Source of the DNA: an uncultured Bacilli bacterium | Lineage (GTDB): Bacteria > Bacillota_I > Bacilli_A > RF39 > UBA660 | Reading direction: 5' to 3' | DNA length: 64,000 nucleotides | Assembly (NCBI GenBank): GCA_934095865.1 | Contig: CAKOKU010000004.1 | Span: 1 to 64,000 of the forward strand | Shown: one piece after another, positions 42,005 to 51,323 of the stretch | Layout of the letters: each line of letters begins with the position of its first letter | How positions within the stretch are numbered: the first letter of the stretch is position 1 | Notes under the pieces: generated by a model | What the model was told of the DNA's origin: nothing | Seen by the model: only the letters and a program-made list of their open reading frames with translations | Databases searched by the model: none | Translations under genes and position numbers: made by a program

Positions 42005-42301
42005 ATGAGTAAATTTACTAAACAAATGGTTGATTGTTATGCTGATAAATTGCTTATTGGCTTAACCGAAGAAGAAAATAAAATGGTTTTAGATGAATTT
42101 GAACAAATAGATAAAGATATTGCAATTATAAACGAAATTCCTAATATTAGTGATGTCGAACCAATGAGTTATTGTCTAGATAATATGGAATGCCGCTTAA
42201 ATGAAGATAAAACTACATCTACCCCTCCAATTGAAGAATTGCTAAGAAATAGTGGTCAAAAAGTGGGTAGAGAAGTTCAAATAGTAAAGGTTGTTGGATA
42301 A
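42005..42301 (+). CDS. gatC: Asp/Glu-tRNA amidotransferase subunit C
   Basis: 98-residue small subunit that wraps around GatA/GatB. Helical start KQMVDCYADKLLIGLTEEE, then the ISDVEPMSYCLDNMECRLNED region (family: Vxpm.h......LReD) and the C-terminal VGREVQIVKVV (family: ..yfxVPkVi). First gene of gatCAB; stop is 1 nt from the gatA start. Confidence 0.9.
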   Translation: MSKFTKQMVDCYADKLLIGLTEEENKMVLDEFEQIDKDIAIINEIPNISDVEPMSYCLDNMECRLNEDKTTSTPPIEELLRNSGQKVGREVQIVKVVG

Positions 42302-42302
42302 G

Positions 42303-43763
42303 ATGTATAATAAATTGAGTATAGAAGAACTACATAAATTACTTGTTAGTGGTCAAGTTAGCTCTGAAGAACTAATCAAAGAATCTTTAGAATTATCAAA
42401 AGAAGTTCAAAAAAATTGTAATGCCTTTGCCTTAATTTTAGATAATGCTGTCGCAATGCCAATAACTGATAATTTATTAAGTGGCATTCCTTATGGCATA
42501 AAAGATAATTACTCGACTAAAGATATAGAGTCATGTGCATCAAGTAATACTTTAACAGGCTATGTCCCTTTCTTTGATGCCACTGTAATTGCCAAGTTAA
42601 AAGCAGCCGGTGCTGTTGCTGTAAACAAAACTGCTATGGATGAATTCGGAATGGGTGGTACTGGTACAACCGCTAAAACAGGTTTTATTCATAATCCTTG
42701 GGACACTAGTAGAATGTGTGGTGGTTCCTCAAGTGGTTCCGCCGCTGCCGTAGCTGCTGGAGTGTATCCATATGCCTTAGGTAGTGATACTGGCGACTCT
42801 ATTCGTAAACCAGCTGCATATTGTGGTATTGTTGGCTATAAACCAACATATGGAATGATATCAAGATATGGTTTGTTTCCTTTTGCTTCCAGTCTTGACC
42901 ATTGTGGAGTTCTAACAAGAAGTGTTGCTGATGCTGCCATTGTCGTTGATAATATCAAAGGCCTTGATGAGGCTGATATGACATCATGGGATAGTAGTAA
43001 GATAAATCTTTATGCTAATCTTAAAAATGATTTAAAGGCAAGAAAACTATGCTATATTAAGGAAATTGTTTCACTAGATAATTATGAAAATCCTAGTGAA
43101 GAATTAAAAAAACATTTAACAAATTTTATGAATGTTATTAATAATTTAAAAGAGCATGGTGTTGAAATTGAAGAAGTTAGCGTTGATAAGACACTACTTA
43201 ATGCCGTTGCTTCTTGTTATGTAGTTATTTCTTGTGCTGAAGCTACCTCAAATATGTCAAACTTAACGGGTATTAATTTCGGACCTCGTGGCCAAGCAGA
43301 TAATATCTATGCAGCTATGAAAGATCATCGTACAAAAGGATTTTCACCATTAATTAAAAGAAGATTTATCATTGGTTCCTATGTTTTGCAAAGAGAAAAT
43401 CAAGAACGTTATTTCAATAATGCTAAACGAGTAAGAAGACTAATAGTAGATGAATGGAAGAAGTTATTTCAAACTTATGATGCTGTTATTTTGCCTGTGG
43501 GAAGTGGCCCAGCCCCTTTCTTGGAAGGCTCTAAAAATACCTTAGCTGGCGGCGCAAAAATTCTAGAAGAACACTTACAAATAGGCAATTTTGGTGGCTT
43601 CCCATCTATAACCGTTCCTGATGGTTTTGTAAATGGCTTACCAGTTGGCCTAAATATTACTGGTAATTGTTATAATGACCAAACCGTACTTAATATAGCT
43701 TATGGTATTGAATCAACTATGACTTATAAAAATCAAATTGCTAAGGAGGTTTCTCATGAATAA
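42303..43763 (+). CDS. gatA: Asp/Glu-tRNA amidotransferase subunit A
   Basis: Amidase subunit releasing ammonia from Gln. 486 residues with the Ser-cisSer-Lys triad: Lys in GIPYGIKDNYSTKD, cis-Ser in MCGGSSSGSAAAVAAG and nucleophile Ser in LGSDTGDSIRKPAAYCG. The last is DTGDSIR instead of the common DTGGSIR, a variant I believe is seen in mollicute-type GatA. ATG 42303 is taken rather than the TTG at 42291. Overlaps gatB by 8 nt. Confidence 0.95.
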   Translation: MYNKLSIEELHKLLVSGQVSSEELIKESLELSKEVQKNCNAFALILDNAVAMPITDNLLSGIPYGIKDNYSTKDIESCASSNTLTGYVPFFDATVIAKLKAAGAVAVNKTAMDEFGMGGTGTTAKTGFIHNPWDTSRMCGGSSSGSAAAVAAGVYPYALGSDTGDSIRKPAAYCGIVGYKPTYGMISRYGLFPFASSLDHCGVLTRSVADAAIVVDNIKGLDEADMTSWDSSKINLYANLKNDLKARKLCYIKEIVSLDNYENPSEELKKHLTNFMNVINNLKEHGVEIEEVSVDKTLLNAVASCYVVISCAEATSNMSNLTGINFGPRGQADNIYAAMKDHRTKGFSPLIKRRFIIGSYVLQRENQERYFNNAKRVRRLIVDEWKKLFQTYDAVILPVGSGPAPFLEGSKNTLAGGAKILEEHLQIGNFGGFPSITVPDGFVNGLPVGLNITGNCYNDQTVLNIAYGIESTMTYKNQIAKEVSHE

Positions 43764-45192
43764 TGAATTAGAACTAGTAGTCGGCATTGAAATGCACTGC
43801 GAACTAAAAAGTAAGGCTAAAGCTTTCTCAACTGGTATTAATGGTTTTAGTGATACAGCTAATGTCTTTGTTTCACCAGTTGATATGGCATTTCCAGGAA
43901 CCTTACCAATTGTTAATAAGACTTGTGTAAAGCACGCTGTTAAAATGGCTAAAATCTTAAATTGCCAAATAGCAGATATAATGCAATTTGACCGTAAAAA
44001 TTATTATTATCCAGATCTTCCTAAAGGTTATCAAATTACCCAATGTACTAATCCGGTTGGTATCAATGGTAAATTAGAAATCCCTGTGGGTGAAAGAACG
44101 ATTACTGTTTCTATTCATGATATCCATTTGGAAGAAGATACTGCTAGTTTGGACCATTTTGCAAAAATGACGACGATTGATTATAATCGTGCTGGCGTAC
44201 CGCTACTTGAAATTGTTACCGAACCATGTTTTAATTCTGCTAAAGAAGTAATGGCTTTTCTAGAGTATATTCGTGATTGTTACCGTTATTGTGATATTTC
44301 TGATGCTGATACTAGAAAAGGTCAAATCAGATGTGATGTTAATATCAATCTAAAGAAAGATGGTAAGTATGTAACACCAAGAGTAGAAGTAAAAGGTGTC
44401 GATTTTCAAAACATTGAAGCTACTATTAAATACGAAGAGGAAAGACAAAGAAAAACTTATTTAAACAATGAAGCTGATAAATTAGTTCAAGAAACAAGAA
44501 GATTTGATGAAGCTACCAGTACAACTATTAGCATGCGTACCAAAGAAGATGCCATTGATTATAAGTATTTCTTAGATCCAAACATTCCACCATATAAACT
44601 AACTAAGGAATTTATTGAAGATGTCATTCATGAAATTCCTGTCTTACCACTTGAACGTAAGAAACTTTATATGGAAACTTATGATTTAAATGAGTATGAT
44701 AGTAATATTTTAATAAAAAATAAAGAAATTGCTGATTATTTTGAAGAGTGTGTTAAAATAGGCATCGATGCTAAAACGGCTGCCAACTGGATAACCGTAA
44801 ATATAGTAACTGAACTAAATAAAGATAACGGTTCTATTAAAGATTTCTATATTAAACCATTCATGTTAAAAGAAATAACAGATGCTATTCATAAAGGTAC
44901 TATTTCTAGTAAACAAGCTAAAGAAGTATTTACTAAAGCCTTAGAAAATAAAAAAGAACCAAAAGAGTTTATTTCTAAAGAAAATGCCCAGATTTCCGAT
45001 GAAGATACTATTCGCACTTTAATCAAAGAAATAATCGTGCATAATGAGCCACAAAAAAGAGCATACTTAAATGGAAAAACAAATTTATTTGATTACTTTG
45101 TGGGTCAAGTAATGAAAGAAACAAAGGGTAAAGCTAATCCAGTGATTACAAAAGCAATTTTAAAAGCAGAATTAGAAAGTAAAGAAGATTAA
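43756..45192 (+). CDS. gatB: Asp/Glu-tRNA amidotransferase subunit B
   Basis: Binds misacylated tRNA and activates the carboxylate with ATP. 478 residues: LVVGIEMHCELKSKAKAFS, GTLPIVNKTCVKHAVKMAK, FDRKNYYYPDLPKGYQITQ, LEEDTASLDH, NRAGVPLLEIVTEP, and C-terminal tRNA-binding YqeY-like domain. ATG 43756 with AAGGAGG 6 nt upstream lies inside gatA. Presence of the operon implies Gln-tRNA and/or Asn-tRNA formation by the indirect route. Confidence 0.96.
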   Translation: MNNELELVVGIEMHCELKSKAKAFSTGINGFSDTANVFVSPVDMAFPGTLPIVNKTCVKHAVKMAKILNCQIADIMQFDRKNYYYPDLPKGYQITQCTNPVGINGKLEIPVGERTITVSIHDIHLEEDTASLDHFAKMTTIDYNRAGVPLLEIVTEPCFNSAKEVMAFLEYIRDCYRYCDISDADTRKGQIRCDVNINLKKDGKYVTPRVEVKGVDFQNIEATIKYEEERQRKTYLNNEADKLVQETRRFDEATSTTISMRTKEDAIDYKYFLDPNIPPYKLTKEFIEDVIHEIPVLPLERKKLYMETYDLNEYDSNILIKNKEIADYFEECVKIGIDAKTAANWITVNIVTELNKDNGSIKDFYIKPFMLKEITDAIHKGTISSKQAKEVFTKALENKKEPKEFISKENAQISDEDTIRTLIKEIIVHNEPQKRAYLNGKTNLFDYFVGQVMKETKGKANPVITKAILKAELESKED

Positions 45193-45235
45193 TATAAATA
45201 AGGGGGATTATAAGACTAGGAGGTCTTTTAAGTAG

Positions 45236-46024
45236 ATGAGAAAAAAAGTAATATTAATAAGCACGATTATTATGTGCCTAACTATTATTACTGCCGTAGC
45301 TGTCAAAAAAAGACAATACAAAAGTATAATAAATGTCCCAAATATGGATTCTTATATAACTTTATCCGCTAAAGATATAGTTAATAATCAAATAGAAGAA
45401 AGTATTGAAAATAATCAAGAAACATATGCGTTCTTTGCTAATATGTTTGGTATTGATATTAACAACTTAAAACAAGAAATAAGCGAAAGTGTAGATAATC
45501 AATTCAACGAATTAGATATTTTAAATACTGGTGAGAATAAGAAAAATATTGATTTAGCCTTAATAGAATATTTAACAGCCCTAGAAAATAAGAAACCAGA
45601 ATTATTTAATCGTAAATATTCTTATAAAGAAACAAATAAACAATACGTTTATAATTTAATTGAATATTTTGTTTCTCTTTATCCAAGTGTTGATGTTAGA
45701 ACTGCTAAAGCTATTACTTGGATTGAAACTGGTAATTTAGAAGCCAATAGTATGTTAAGAAAAAATAATATTTTTGGAGGAATGAGTAATGGTAAATTAA
45801 CTGAATATTCTTCCATTGAGTATGGCGTATATAAATACATATCACTATTAAAAAATAATTATTTTGACAATGGCTTAGTAACTATTGAACAAATTGGTTA
45901 TAAATATAACCCAACCATCATTGATGGTGTTAAACAAGCCAATCCGACGTGGGTAAATAATGTCAATGTTTACCGCAATAAATTTGCCAGTGATATTAAA
46001 ATTACATCTGTAAGTCAACTATAA
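45236..46024 (+). CDS. Exported glucosaminidase/lysozyme-like protein
   Basis: 262 residues; N-terminal signal or anchor helix (VILISTIIMCLTIITAVAV), a helical middle, and a C-terminal domain from about 145. There SVDVRTAKAITWIETGNL, MLRKNNIFGGMSNGKLTEY and IEYGVYKYISLLKNNYF follow the pattern of lysozyme-fold glucosaminidases (catalytic Glu in WIETGN, then NNIFGG like NNLFGI of FlgJ/LytG). Likely cuts peptidoglycan outside the cell. It lies 43 nt after gatB with a GGAGG site enclosed in a small AAGAC/GTCTT hairpin, which might damp translation. Confidence 0.7.
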   Translation: MRKKVILISTIIMCLTIITAVAVKKRQYKSIINVPNMDSYITLSAKDIVNNQIEESIENNQETYAFFANMFGIDINNLKQEISESVDNQFNELDILNTGENKKNIDLALIEYLTALENKKPELFNRKYSYKETNKQYVYNLIEYFVSLYPSVDVRTAKAITWIETGNLEANSMLRKNNIFGGMSNGKLTEYSSIEYGVYKYISLLKNNYFDNGLVTIEQIGYKYNPTIIDGVKQANPTWVNNVNVYRNKFASDIKITSVSQL

Positions 46025-46025
46025 A

Positions 46026-46079
46026 AAGTAATTAAAGATATGCTTAAACAAAATAGCATCGTCTAAAATTGCTTTTTTT
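46026..46079 (+). terminator. Terminator after the gat operon and glucosaminidase
   Basis: AAGTAATT with AATTGCTT (one G-U) and an inner ATGCT/AGCAT stem, followed by T7. Confidence 0.6.
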
Positions 46080-46136
46080 ATTTCAAAATTTTTAGCATCC
46101 AATAAGTAAATAATTACTCAGATAATTAGAAAACAA

Positions 46137-46165
46137 TTAACTTTTATAGTTTAGAATGGTATAAT
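46137..46165 (+). promoter_or_regulatory. Promoter of the HerA-type ATPase gene
   Basis: TTAACT, 17-nt spacer, TATAAT; AAGGAGAG follows before ATG 46195. Confidence 0.65.
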
Positions 46166-46194
46166 TACTTTATAAGAATAAGGAGAGTTTTAAG

Positions 46195-47958
46195 ATGTTT
46201 GGAAAAATAAAATACATTACTGAAGGAGAAGCACATGTTGAGTCTCTTTTACAGCCTGGTCAAGATGTTGACTTGATGAATAATAATGTTGTCTTTGAAG
46301 CTGAAAATCAACGAATACTTGGTGAAATTGAAGAAGTAAATGATAATGTCATTAAAATAAGATTTTTAGGAGAATTCATTGGAGATAAATATATAAGTGG
46401 TGTTATCAGAAAACCAGTCATGTCATCAACTATAAGACAAATTAATAATGACGAATTAAAAAGTCTAATGGGAATTTATAGTGATAAAACATTTATCTTA
46501 GGCCAATCAGCTATCTATAAAGGCAATACTGTATATGTAGATATAAATGATCTTTTATCTAATCACATGGCCATTTTTGGTAACTCTGGTTCCGGCAAAT
46601 CATGTGGAGTAGCTAGAATGGTGCAAAATCTATTTTCAAATCCTAATTTTATTGCCTATAATGCTAATATTTTTATTTTTGACGCTTATGGTGAATATAA
46701 AACTGCTTTTAGTAAATTAAATGAACTAAACCCTAATTATAGTTATAAATTTATTACAACTAATCCAACGGATGCTACCGACCAAAGATTAGCTATTCCA
46801 GTTCATTTATTGACATTAGATGATATGACTCTTTTGTTACAAGTTTCAAGTCATACCCAAATTCCTATAATAGAAAGAGCATTAAAATTAGCTAAAATCT
46901 TTGCGGATATTTCCGATGAAGCGGCAATGTATAAAAACCACTTAATTGCCAAAGCCTTACTAGCCATTTTATTTAGTAATGAAACAACAAAAGAAAAGAA
47001 AAATGAAATATTTCAAGTAATTCAAGTATGCCATACTAATGAATTTAATTTTGATACAGATATTCCTGGTGTCGGTTATACTCGTAAATTCAGCGAATGT
47101 TTTGAAATCGATTCTCATGGTAATTTTGGCGAATCAGTTTTAATAAATGAATACATTTTAAAATTTATTAATGATGATCTTGAAGGTAAAATAATTACCA
47201 AACCAGTTTATTATACCTTAAAAGACTTTGCAAGTGCTCTAGAATTCACTTTAATTTCCGAAGGATTTTTACATAATGATGCCATCAGAGACGATGCTAG
47301 TATTTTAAAAGTAAGACTAAATTCTATTCTAAATAGTAGTGTTGGAACATACTTTAATTATCCTAACTATATTACACTAGAACAGTATATTGCATCCTTA
47401 GTAGCAACCGGTGAAAGAAGAAAAGCCCAGATTATTAACATAAATCTAGAAGATATGGATGATACTTATGCAAAAGTAATAGTAAAGATATACGCTAGAA
47501 TGTTCTTTGAATTTGCTAAAACTCGTACTCAAAGAGCCAGTATTCCATTCCATCTATTTTTAGAAGAAGCCCATAGATATGTTTCTAAAGATATGGATAC
47601 TTTCTTATTAGGTTATAATATCTTTGAACGTATTGCCAAAGAAGGTCGTAAATATGGTGTCTTATTAAATATTATATCTCAGCGTCCAGTTGAAATAAGT
47701 GATACTGTTATATCTCAATGTAGTAACTTTTTAATCTTTAAAATGACACACCCAAAAGATATTGAATATATCAGAACAATGCTTCCCAATATTAGTCAAG
47801 ATGTTATTGAAAAGCAAAAAGTTTTACAACCAGGTAACTGTGTAGGGTTCGGTGGGGCCTTTAAATTACCAATGATTATAAAACTAGAAATGCCAAATCC
47901 AATGCCATATTCAACAAACTGCGATGTAAATCAAAGATGGCGTATTCATACAAATTAA
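46195..47958 (+). CDS. HerA/FtsK-superfamily ATPase (DUF87)
   Basis: 587 residues. An N-terminal HAS-barrel (about 1-110, beta-rich), Walker A GNSGSGKS at 129-136 after HMAIF, IFIFDAYGEYKTAF, Walker B FHLFLEEAHRYVSKD, and the distal SQRPVEISDTVISQCSNFLIF, as in HerA. HerA proteins are hexameric DNA translocases; in archaea they work with NurA in end resection, and some bacterial ones pair with Sir2 or nuclease partners in defence. No NurA, Sir2 or nuclease gene is adjacent: it is a single-gene unit followed by 6S RNA. Its role here is open. Confidence 0.85.
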   Translation: MFGKIKYITEGEAHVESLLQPGQDVDLMNNNVVFEAENQRILGEIEEVNDNVIKIRFLGEFIGDKYISGVIRKPVMSSTIRQINNDELKSLMGIYSDKTFILGQSAIYKGNTVYVDINDLLSNHMAIFGNSGSGKSCGVARMVQNLFSNPNFIAYNANIFIFDAYGEYKTAFSKLNELNPNYSYKFITTNPTDATDQRLAIPVHLLTLDDMTLLLQVSSHTQIPIIERALKLAKIFADISDEAAMYKNHLIAKALLAILFSNETTKEKKNEIFQVIQVCHTNEFNFDTDIPGVGYTRKFSECFEIDSHGNFGESVLINEYILKFINDDLEGKIITKPVYYTLKDFASALEFTLISEGFLHNDAIRDDASILKVRLNSILNSSVGTYFNYPNYITLEQYIASLVATGERRKAQIININLEDMDDTYAKVIVKIYARMFFEFAKTRTQRASIPFHLFLEEAHRYVSKDMDTFLLGYNIFERIAKEGRKYGVLLNIISQRPVEISDTVISQCSNFLIFKMTHPKDIEYIRTMLPNISQDVIEKQKVLQPGNCVGFGGAFKLPMIIKLEMPNPMPYSTNCDVNQRWRIHTN

Positions 47959-48070
47959 TAAAAAAATTATTAATATCATTAAAATTGTTGCTTAAAAGTT
48001 TAATACTATTTTAAACAAAATTAAAGTAAAATTATTGCTTATATCAAAGTAATATGATAAACTTAAATTA

Positions 48071-48243
48071 CCAAAGGGAAATTAATCTATTTACATAAAA
48101 CCGAGTAAGTGATTATAAGGGAATCTAATTAAATTGTGGTGTAGAAAGTCTAGGCTACGGCTCTAGAAATCCTAAAGCAGTTTATGTGATGCCCACCTGC
48201 GTGGAGCGGGTTTTTATCACAGTAGATTAATCCTTTGGTTTTT
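48071..48243 (+). ncRNA. ssrS: 6S RNA (ssrS/bsrA-like)
   Basis: About 170 nt without coding potential between herA and tcdA. A long closing stem, CCAAAGG-AAATTAATCTA (48071-48089) with TAGATTAAT-CCTTTGG (48223-48238), encloses ACATAAA/TTTATGT, a long irregular hairpin (AGGGAATCTA with TAGAAATCCT), and a 3' hairpin ACCTGC-GTGGA-GCGGGT. Closing stem, central bubble and a small 3'-side hairpin are 6S features. Position supports it: in B. subtilis bsrA lies between aspS and yrvM (tcdA), and here the RNA is directly upstream of tcdA-rarA. A T tract follows the closing stem. 6S RNA binds sigma-A polymerase in slow growth. A candidate -35 TTGCTT is at 48035. Confidence 0.75.
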
Positions 48244-48267
48244 AATTGTAAAAAATAAGGTGATATC

Positions 48268-48948
48268 ATGGAACAATATAGTAGAATATTAAAATTAATA
48301 GATAATAACACATTAAGTTGTATTCAAGAAAAAAGTGTTGTCATTGTTGGTATTGGTGGAGTTGGTGGCTATGCCTTAGAAATGTTATGTCGTTTCGGCC
48401 TTAAAAAAATAACCATTATTGATGCCGATGTTGTTGATATTTCTAATCTTAATAGACAAGTAATCGCCTTGCATAGTAATATTGGTGTGTCCAAAGTAGA
48501 AATAGCTAAAAAGAGAATTTTAGATATTAATCCATCATGTCAAGTTACTGATATTTGTGTATTTTTAAATGCCAATAATATAAATGATTACATACCTAAA
48601 AATGTTGATTATATTATAGATTGCTGCGACACAGTTACTACTAAAATGGAATTAATTAAATATGCTAAAAAGAATAATATTCCAGTAATTTCTTCTATGG
48701 GTACCGGTAATAGATTAGACGCTACTAAACTTATGATAACTGATATATACAAAACGAAAAACGACCCATTAGCTAAAGTAATGCGTAAATTATGTAAAGA
48801 AAATAATATAAAACATTTAGATGTTTTAGTAAGTAGTGAATTACCAATAAAAACTCATGATCATACACCTGGTTCAACACCATTCGTTCCAAGTACCGCT
48901 GGTATTTATATAGCAAATTACATTGTTAGAAAATGGCTCCAAAATTAA
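48268..48948 (+). CDS. tcdA: tRNA threonylcarbamoyladenosine dehydratase
   Basis: E1-like (ThiF/MoeB fold) enzyme that cyclises t6A37 to ct6A. 226 residues: nucleotide-binding VVIVGIGGVGGYALEMLCRFGL, IDADVVDISNLNRQ, and the C-terminal STAGIYIANYIV. No N-terminal or C-terminal fusions, hence not MoeB. In B. subtilis yrvM lies next to yrvN (rarA) as here. Ribosome binding site AAGGTGA. Confidence 0.93.
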   Translation: MEQYSRILKLIDNNTLSCIQEKSVVIVGIGGVGGYALEMLCRFGLKKITIIDADVVDISNLNRQVIALHSNIGVSKVEIAKKRILDINPSCQVTDICVFLNANNINDYIPKNVDYIIDCCDTVTTKMELIKYAKKNNIPVISSMGTGNRLDATKLMITDIYKTKNDPLAKVMRKLCKENNIKHLDVLVSSELPIKTHDHTPGSTPFVPSTAGIYIANYIVRKWLQN

Positions 48949-48981
48949 ACCTCTCTTAATAGACAAGAGAGGTCGTTTTTA
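48949..48981. terminator. Terminator between convergent tcdA and rarA
   Basis: ACCTCTCTT, 7-nt loop, AAGAGAGGT; the plus side has CGTTTTT, the minus side a weaker TTTAATTTT. Confidence 0.8.
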
Positions 48982-50169
48982 TTTCTTCATTTCTTGATTG
49001 CCAAAATTTAAAGAATCTTCATACTTACTATGTTTAGCATAATAATAGTGTTTATTTTTAACATTATCAGGTAAATATTGCTGTTTAACCCAATATTTAG
49101 GATAATCATGAGGATATTTATAATTTGGAGAACTAGTTTTAATATGTTCAGGAACTTCGCCTGTATTGCCCATTCTAATATCATTTAAAGCATTATCAAT
49201 TGCATTTTCACTAGAATTACTTTTAGGTGACAGAGCCATTTCTAAGACTACTTGGGCTAAGGGAATCCGAGCTTCTGGTAAGCCTAAAAGTTCTGCAGCT
49301 GAAATCGCTGCCATAACCTTAGGGCCAATCGAAGGATTGGCTAAGCCAATATCTTCATAAGCAATTACACTCATACGTCTATAAATAATATCTAGATCTT
49401 CTGCCTCAATTAAACGGCCCAAGTAATAGATAGCCGCATCGGCATCACTACCACGAATCGATTTTTGGAATGCTGAAATAATATCATAATGGCCATCATC
49501 ATTCTTATCAAAAAAAATAGCCGGTTTAGAACTAATATTTTTAATTGTATCTAACGTTATATTTTTATCTAATACACACATCGAAGCAACATCTAAAGTA
49601 TTAATTGCCGTTCTAACGTCGCCACTGCTTAATTTAGCAATCGCAAATAAAGTTTCGTCATCAACCGTAAAGTTTTCTTTAATAGCTACCTTTCTTAAGC
49701 ATTCAACAACATCGTCTAGCACTAATGGTTTAAGCTCAAAAATTTGGCATCTACTCCTAATAGCTGGATTAATTTTATGGTAAGGATTACTAGTTGTTAA
49801 GCCAATTAATATTATAATTCCCGTTTCAATATATGGTAATAAAATATCTTGTTTATCTTTATTCATGCGATGAATTTCATCAATAACCAAAATTAAATCT
49901 CCATACATCTTCGCTTCTTCAATGGCTATAATAAAGTCTTCTTTCTTCGATGATGTAGCATTTAAAAACTTATATTTTTTATCATAAGAATTAACTAGAG
50001 CCCAAGCTATTGAGGTTTTGCCAATACCAGGTTTACCATATAAAATCATTGAAAAAAGCTTCTTGTTTTGAACCATATTTGAAAGAATCTTATTGGGACC
50101 AATCAAATGCTTTTGGCCAACAACATCATCTAAGCTAGTAGGCCGATATTTATTAGCTAATAATTCCAT
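48979..50169 (-). CDS. rarA: Replication-associated recombination protein RarA (MgsA)
   Basis: AAA+ clamp-loader-like ATPase acting at stalled forks. About 396 residues: LLANKYRPTSLDDVVGQKHL, Walker A GKPGIGKTS, Walker B LILVIDEIHRM, sensor GLTTSNPYHKIN with Arg-finger region, and the MgsA tetramerisation part (YIDAxGLANP-like VIAYEDIGLANPSIG). ATG 50169 gives a 6-nt spacing to GGGAG; the ATG at 50175 touches it. Confidence 0.95.
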   Translation of the reverse strand: MELLANKYRPTSLDDVVGQKHLIGPNKILSNMVQNKKLFSMILYGKPGIGKTSIAWALVNSYDKKYKFLNATSSKKEDFIIAIEEAKMYGDLILVIDEIHRMNKDKQDILLPYIETGIIILIGLTTSNPYHKINPAIRSRCQIFELKPLVLDDVVECLRKVAIKENFTVDDETLFAIAKLSSGDVRTAINTLDVASMCVLDKNITLDTIKNISSKPAIFFDKNDDGHYDIISAFQKSIRGSDADAAIYYLGRLIEAEDLDIIYRRMSVIAYEDIGLANPSIGPKVMAAISAAELLGLPEARIPLAQVVLEMALSPKSNSSENAIDNALNDIRMGNTGEVPEHIKTSSPNYKYPHDYPKYWVKQQYLPDNVKNKHYYYAKHSKYEDSLNFGNQEMKK

Positions 50170-50292
50170 ACTCATCTCCCTAAACTTTCTTTAGATATTA
50201 TAACATAATGCTTGTTATTTAATAAATTTAATTTTATAATCAACTTAGAATAAACGAAAAAATATTAATTTTAAGAAAGGAAATTTAACTAA

Positions 50293-51183
50293 ATGGCCGA
50301 TTTTTTACAAGATAAATACATAAATGTTTACCTAGATTATTTAAAATATGAAAAAAAATTATCAGAAAATACTATAATGTCTTATTCTAATGATTTAAAG
50401 CATTTTTTTATAAAAAACATTAATTATTTAAATTTAAAGGAAAAAGATCTAAGTAATTATATCAGAAGTTTAAACAACTTAGATAGGCGTAGCTTAGCTC
50501 ATCATCTAACTGTTTTAAACTCTTTTTATTCTTTTTTACTATCCGAAGAAATAATCAGTTATAATCCCTGTGCTAACTTAAAAATGCCGAAAATAACCCC
50601 TAAATTGCCAGATTATTTAACCAGAGAAGAAATAAATAAACTATTAGATATAAAATTAGAAAAGCCTAATGATTACCGTAATAAAGCCATGTTAGAACTA
50701 GCCTTTGCCAGTGGTCTGCGTGTTAGTGAATTAACTAATTTAAAAATAAGTGATATTAATTTTGACGATTGTTATGTAAGAGTACTAGGGAAGGGGAGTA
50801 AAGAAAGAATTGTTCCTATCATTGATACGGCTCTAAATTATGTAAAACTATATATTGATTTATACCGAAATTCTTTATTAAAACAACATGACAGTGAATA
50901 TATTTTTATCTCTAGTTATGGTACAAAAATCACTCGTCAAGCATTCTTTAAATTTATTAAAGAAGAATGTAGTAGAAAAAATATTAAAAAGGAAATCTCA
51001 CCTCATACCCTTCGTCATTCTTTTGCTTCAACCCTTTTAAAAGGTGGCGCTAATATCAGGGTAATTCAAGAACTTCTAGGTCATGAAGATTTAAAGACCA
51101 CTCAAATATATACGCATTTAATAGATGAAAAATTAAAAAAAGACTACGAAGAATTTCACCCTCGTAGTCATAAAGTGAGCTAA
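50293..51183 (+). CDS. xerC: Tyrosine recombinase XerC-like
   Basis: 296 residues, paralogue of the gene at 2.1 kb. SAM-like N-terminal domain (KYINVYLDYLKYEKKLSENT), catalytic Arg in ASGLRVSELTN, Lys in GKGSKERIV, HTLRHSFAS, LLGHEDLKTTQ and Tyr in IYTHL. With the first copy this makes the XerC/XerD pair for dif recombination. GAAAGG site upstream of ATG 50293. Confidence 0.87.
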   Translation: MADFLQDKYINVYLDYLKYEKKLSENTIMSYSNDLKHFFIKNINYLNLKEKDLSNYIRSLNNLDRRSLAHHLTVLNSFYSFLLSEEIISYNPCANLKMPKITPKLPDYLTREEINKLLDIKLEKPNDYRNKAMLELAFASGLRVSELTNLKISDINFDDCYVRVLGKGSKERIVPIIDTALNYVKLYIDLYRNSLLKQHDSEYIFISSYGTKITRQAFFKFIKEECSRKNIKKEISPHTLRHSFASTLLKGGANIRVIQELLGHEDLKTTQIYTHLIDEKLKKDYEEFHPRSHKVS

Positions 51184-51188
51184 CAATA

Positions 51189-51323
51189 TTATTCTTCGTT
51201 AGCACGGGCATGACATTTGCTATTATTTTTAGCACTGTTATGACATTTTGCATTATTTCTTGCGTTATTACGTGCTGATGACGTATTTTTTGCATTATTT
51301 CTTGCATTGTTCTTTGAATTCAT
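51189..51323 (-). CDS. Small Asn/Ala/Lys/Arg-rich protein (44 residues)
   Basis: A short gene with a perfect AGGAGG 6 nt before ATG 51323. The product starts MNSKNNARNNAKNTSSARNN, repeats the unit (K/R)NNA several times, has two KCH motifs (residues 26-28 and 36-38) and ends ANEE. It is basic and of very low complexity, with no membrane segment. The amino-acid repeat is not a simple DNA repeat. Composition resembles small spore or nucleic-acid-binding proteins, but I recognise no family. A weak TTGGCA-17-AATATT promoter is at 51356-51384. It is convergent with xerC, 5 nt away. Confidence 0.65.
   Translation of the reverse strand: MNSKNNARNNAKNTSSARNNARNNAKCHNSAKNNSKCHARANEE

Noticed and set aside
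48181..48215. GCCCACCTGC...GCGGGTTTTT hairpin as an ordinary terminator of herA
   Set aside because: It lies within the long closing stem of the RNA and is better explained as the 3' hairpin of 6S RNA.
51056..51307. Minus-strand frame of 83 codons overlapping the 3' end of xerC
   Set aside because: It lacks a ribosome binding site and is out of frame with the small gene at 51189-51323, which has a perfect one.
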